Assembly: GCA_025455245.1 (NCBI GenBank)
Contig: JALOMX010000334.1
Location: 1-6,158, forward strand
Origin: Chitinophagaceae bacterium
Lineage (GTDB): Bacteria > Bacteroidota > Bacteroidia > Chitinophagales > Chitinophagaceae
Reading direction: 5' to 3'
DNA length: 6,158 nucleotides
Both the position numbers and the translations under genes were made by a program. Each line of letters opens with the position of its first letter. Positions within the stretch are counted from its first letter, which is position 1. The notes under the pieces were generated by a model. That model had not been told where the DNA came from, searched no databases, and saw nothing but the letters and a program-made list of their open reading frames with translations. Positions 5,445 through 6,158 of this stretch are shown one piece after another.

Positions 5445-6008
5445 TTATACAGCCATGATCTCCTTTTCCTTTGCCACAAGGTGCTTATCTACCAGGGCAA
5501 TATACTTGTTGGTCAGTTCCTGAATATCGAGTTCACCATCTTTGGCCGCATCTTCACTTAAACCTTCTTTTTGCAGCTTTTTAATTTTTTCAATGGAATC
5601 CCTTCTCAGGTTTCGGATGGTTACCTTAGAGTGTTCGCCTTCTGCATTTGCCTGTTTCACAAGTCCTCTTCTTCTTTCTTCGGTTAAAGGAGGCATGGTA
5701 ATTCTGATTACCGTCCCGTCATTTTGAGGTGTGACCCCAATATTGGCCTGCAAAATGGCTCTTTCAATGGGGCCAACCATATTTTTTTCCCATGGCTGAA
5801 TGGTCAGTGTACGGCTATCCATTGCACTCACATTGGCTACCTGCCCGATGGCAGTCGGCGAACCATAGTACTCAACCATCAAACCATCAAGCATTCCGGG
5901 ACTTGCTTTTCCTGCCCTGATCTTGGTCAGTTCATTTTCGAGGTGCGAAATTGCTTTTTTCATCGACCCTTCGGTGTCGGATATCAGATTTCCTAAATCA
6001 GCAGACAT
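5445..6008 (-). CDS. frr: Ribosome recycling factor
   Basis: RRF works with EF-G to split the post-termination ribosome complex so that subunits can be reused; it is essential in most bacteria. The 187 residues are the usual length. Domain I (three-helix bundle) is seen in the first helix with ELTKIRAGKASPGMLDGL (about 26-43) and in the long C-terminal helices with KVTIRNLRRDSIEKIKKLQK (128-147, including the conserved arginines around 132-136). Domain II (about 31-105) contains VEYYGSPTAIGQVANVS, RTLTIQPWEKNM and GTVIRITMPPLTEERR. Nothing is missing. In many genomes frr follows pyrH, but I cannot identify pyrH in the 150 bases upstream, and frr has a good promoter of its own at 6032-6061. 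An AGGA seven bases before the ATG is a moderate ribosome site. It converges on the EamA gene with a ten-base gap. Confidence 0.98.
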   Translation of the reverse strand: MSADLGNLISDTEGSMKKAISHLENELTKIRAGKASPGMLDGLMVEYYGSPTAIGQVANVSAMDSRTLTIQPWEKNMVGPIERAILQANIGVTPQNDGTVIRITMPPLTEERRRGLVKQANAEGEHSKVTIRNLRRDSIEKIKKLQKEGLSEDAAKDGELDIQELTNKYIALVDKHLVAKEKEIMAV

Positions 6009-6031
6009 AAAACTTCCTTTTTTAGTCCGCG

Positions 6032-6061
6032 CAAACGTAAATTAAAACCTTCATTTTTCAA
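6032..6061 (-). promoter_or_regulatory. frr promoter, near-consensus Bacteroidota type
   Basis: On the minus strand, TTG (6061-6059) is followed after exactly 19 bases by TACGTTTG (6039-6032), a full match to the -33 TTG / -7 TAnnTTTG promoter of Bacteroidota. RNA would start near 6025, leaving a leader of about 17 bases before the frr ATG at 6008. This is the best promoter in the window and one reason for assigning the phylum. Confidence 0.72.
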
Positions 6062-6158
6062 GGAAAATAGAGGTACTGACCATAAATTAGGAGAGAAAAC
6101 GTGAAAAGTCAGTTCTGTCCCGAAGCTTTTCTTTCGACCATGGAAATTGGCCTGATGG
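6062..6158. other. Right edge, unassigned; possible start of a + strand gene
   Basis: On the + strand AGGAG (6089-6093) precedes a GTG at 6101 by seven bases, and the frame stays open to the edge (MKSQFCPEAFLS, then TMEIGLM); an ATG at 6140 is in the same frame. This could be the start of a gene divergent from frr. On the minus strand, frames ending at TGA (6109) or TAA (6087) could equally be the tail of an upstream gene. None of these short peptides is recognisable, so no gene is called. Confidence 0.25.

Noticed and set aside
5153..5479. Minus-strand ORF of 108 codons spanning the EamA 3' end and frr 3' end
   Set aside because: Low-complexity basic translation (many K, R, Y, C) antisense to EamA and out of frame with frr; no supporting start signals.
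5724..5996. + strand ORFs opposite frr
   Set aside because: Reverse-frame translations of a highly conserved gene without motif or ribosome site.

Overview
The window looks like chromosomal DNA of a Bacteroidota (Bacteroidetes) bacterium. It encodes a DUF3078 outer-membrane-type protein, a family typical of that phylum. Several intergenic regions carry the phylum's characteristic -7 promoter element (TAnnTTTG), once with a TTG 19 bases upstream. Start codons mostly lack Shine-Dalgarno sequences and have A-rich leaders instead. This phylum call is an inference from family content and signals; no 16S or similar marker is present.

Layout from left to right: the 3' end of an alkyltransferase-like (MGMT-family) gene on the + strand (1-254) converges, two bases apart, on a minus-strand pair. 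That pair is a DUF420 membrane protein (257-808) preceded by a SCO/SenC copper chaperone (900-1718), both linked to cytochrome oxidase assembly. A 415-bp gap follows (1719-2133). It contains a candidate 33-residue single-span membrane peptide on the + strand (1967-2068), with a plausible promoter upstream and a strong bidirectional terminator downstream (2092-2125). Next, on the minus strand, are scpA (2134-2931) with its own promoter, and a terminator at 2989-3020 that closes the unit upstream of it. That unit is mscL (4014-4445) followed after 13 bases by the DUF3078 gene (3026-4000). An EamA-family transporter runs on the + strand (4508-5434), divergent from mscL and convergent with frr (5445-6008, minus). 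The frr gene has the best-formed promoter in the window. The last ~100 bases cannot be assigned.

Most of the window is ordinary housekeeping and membrane gene content: chromosome segregation (ScpA), ribosome recycling (Frr), osmotic-shock protection (MscL), respiratory oxidase assembly (SCO plus DUF420), and DNA alkylation damage response (ATL-like). I see no mobile element, CRISPR array, tRNA or rRNA. The most notable undescribed item is the tiny membrane-peptide transcription unit at about 1904-2125. Secondary curiosities are a SCO protein with a second, C-terminal membrane span and an scpA promoter packed against the upstream terminator hairpin.
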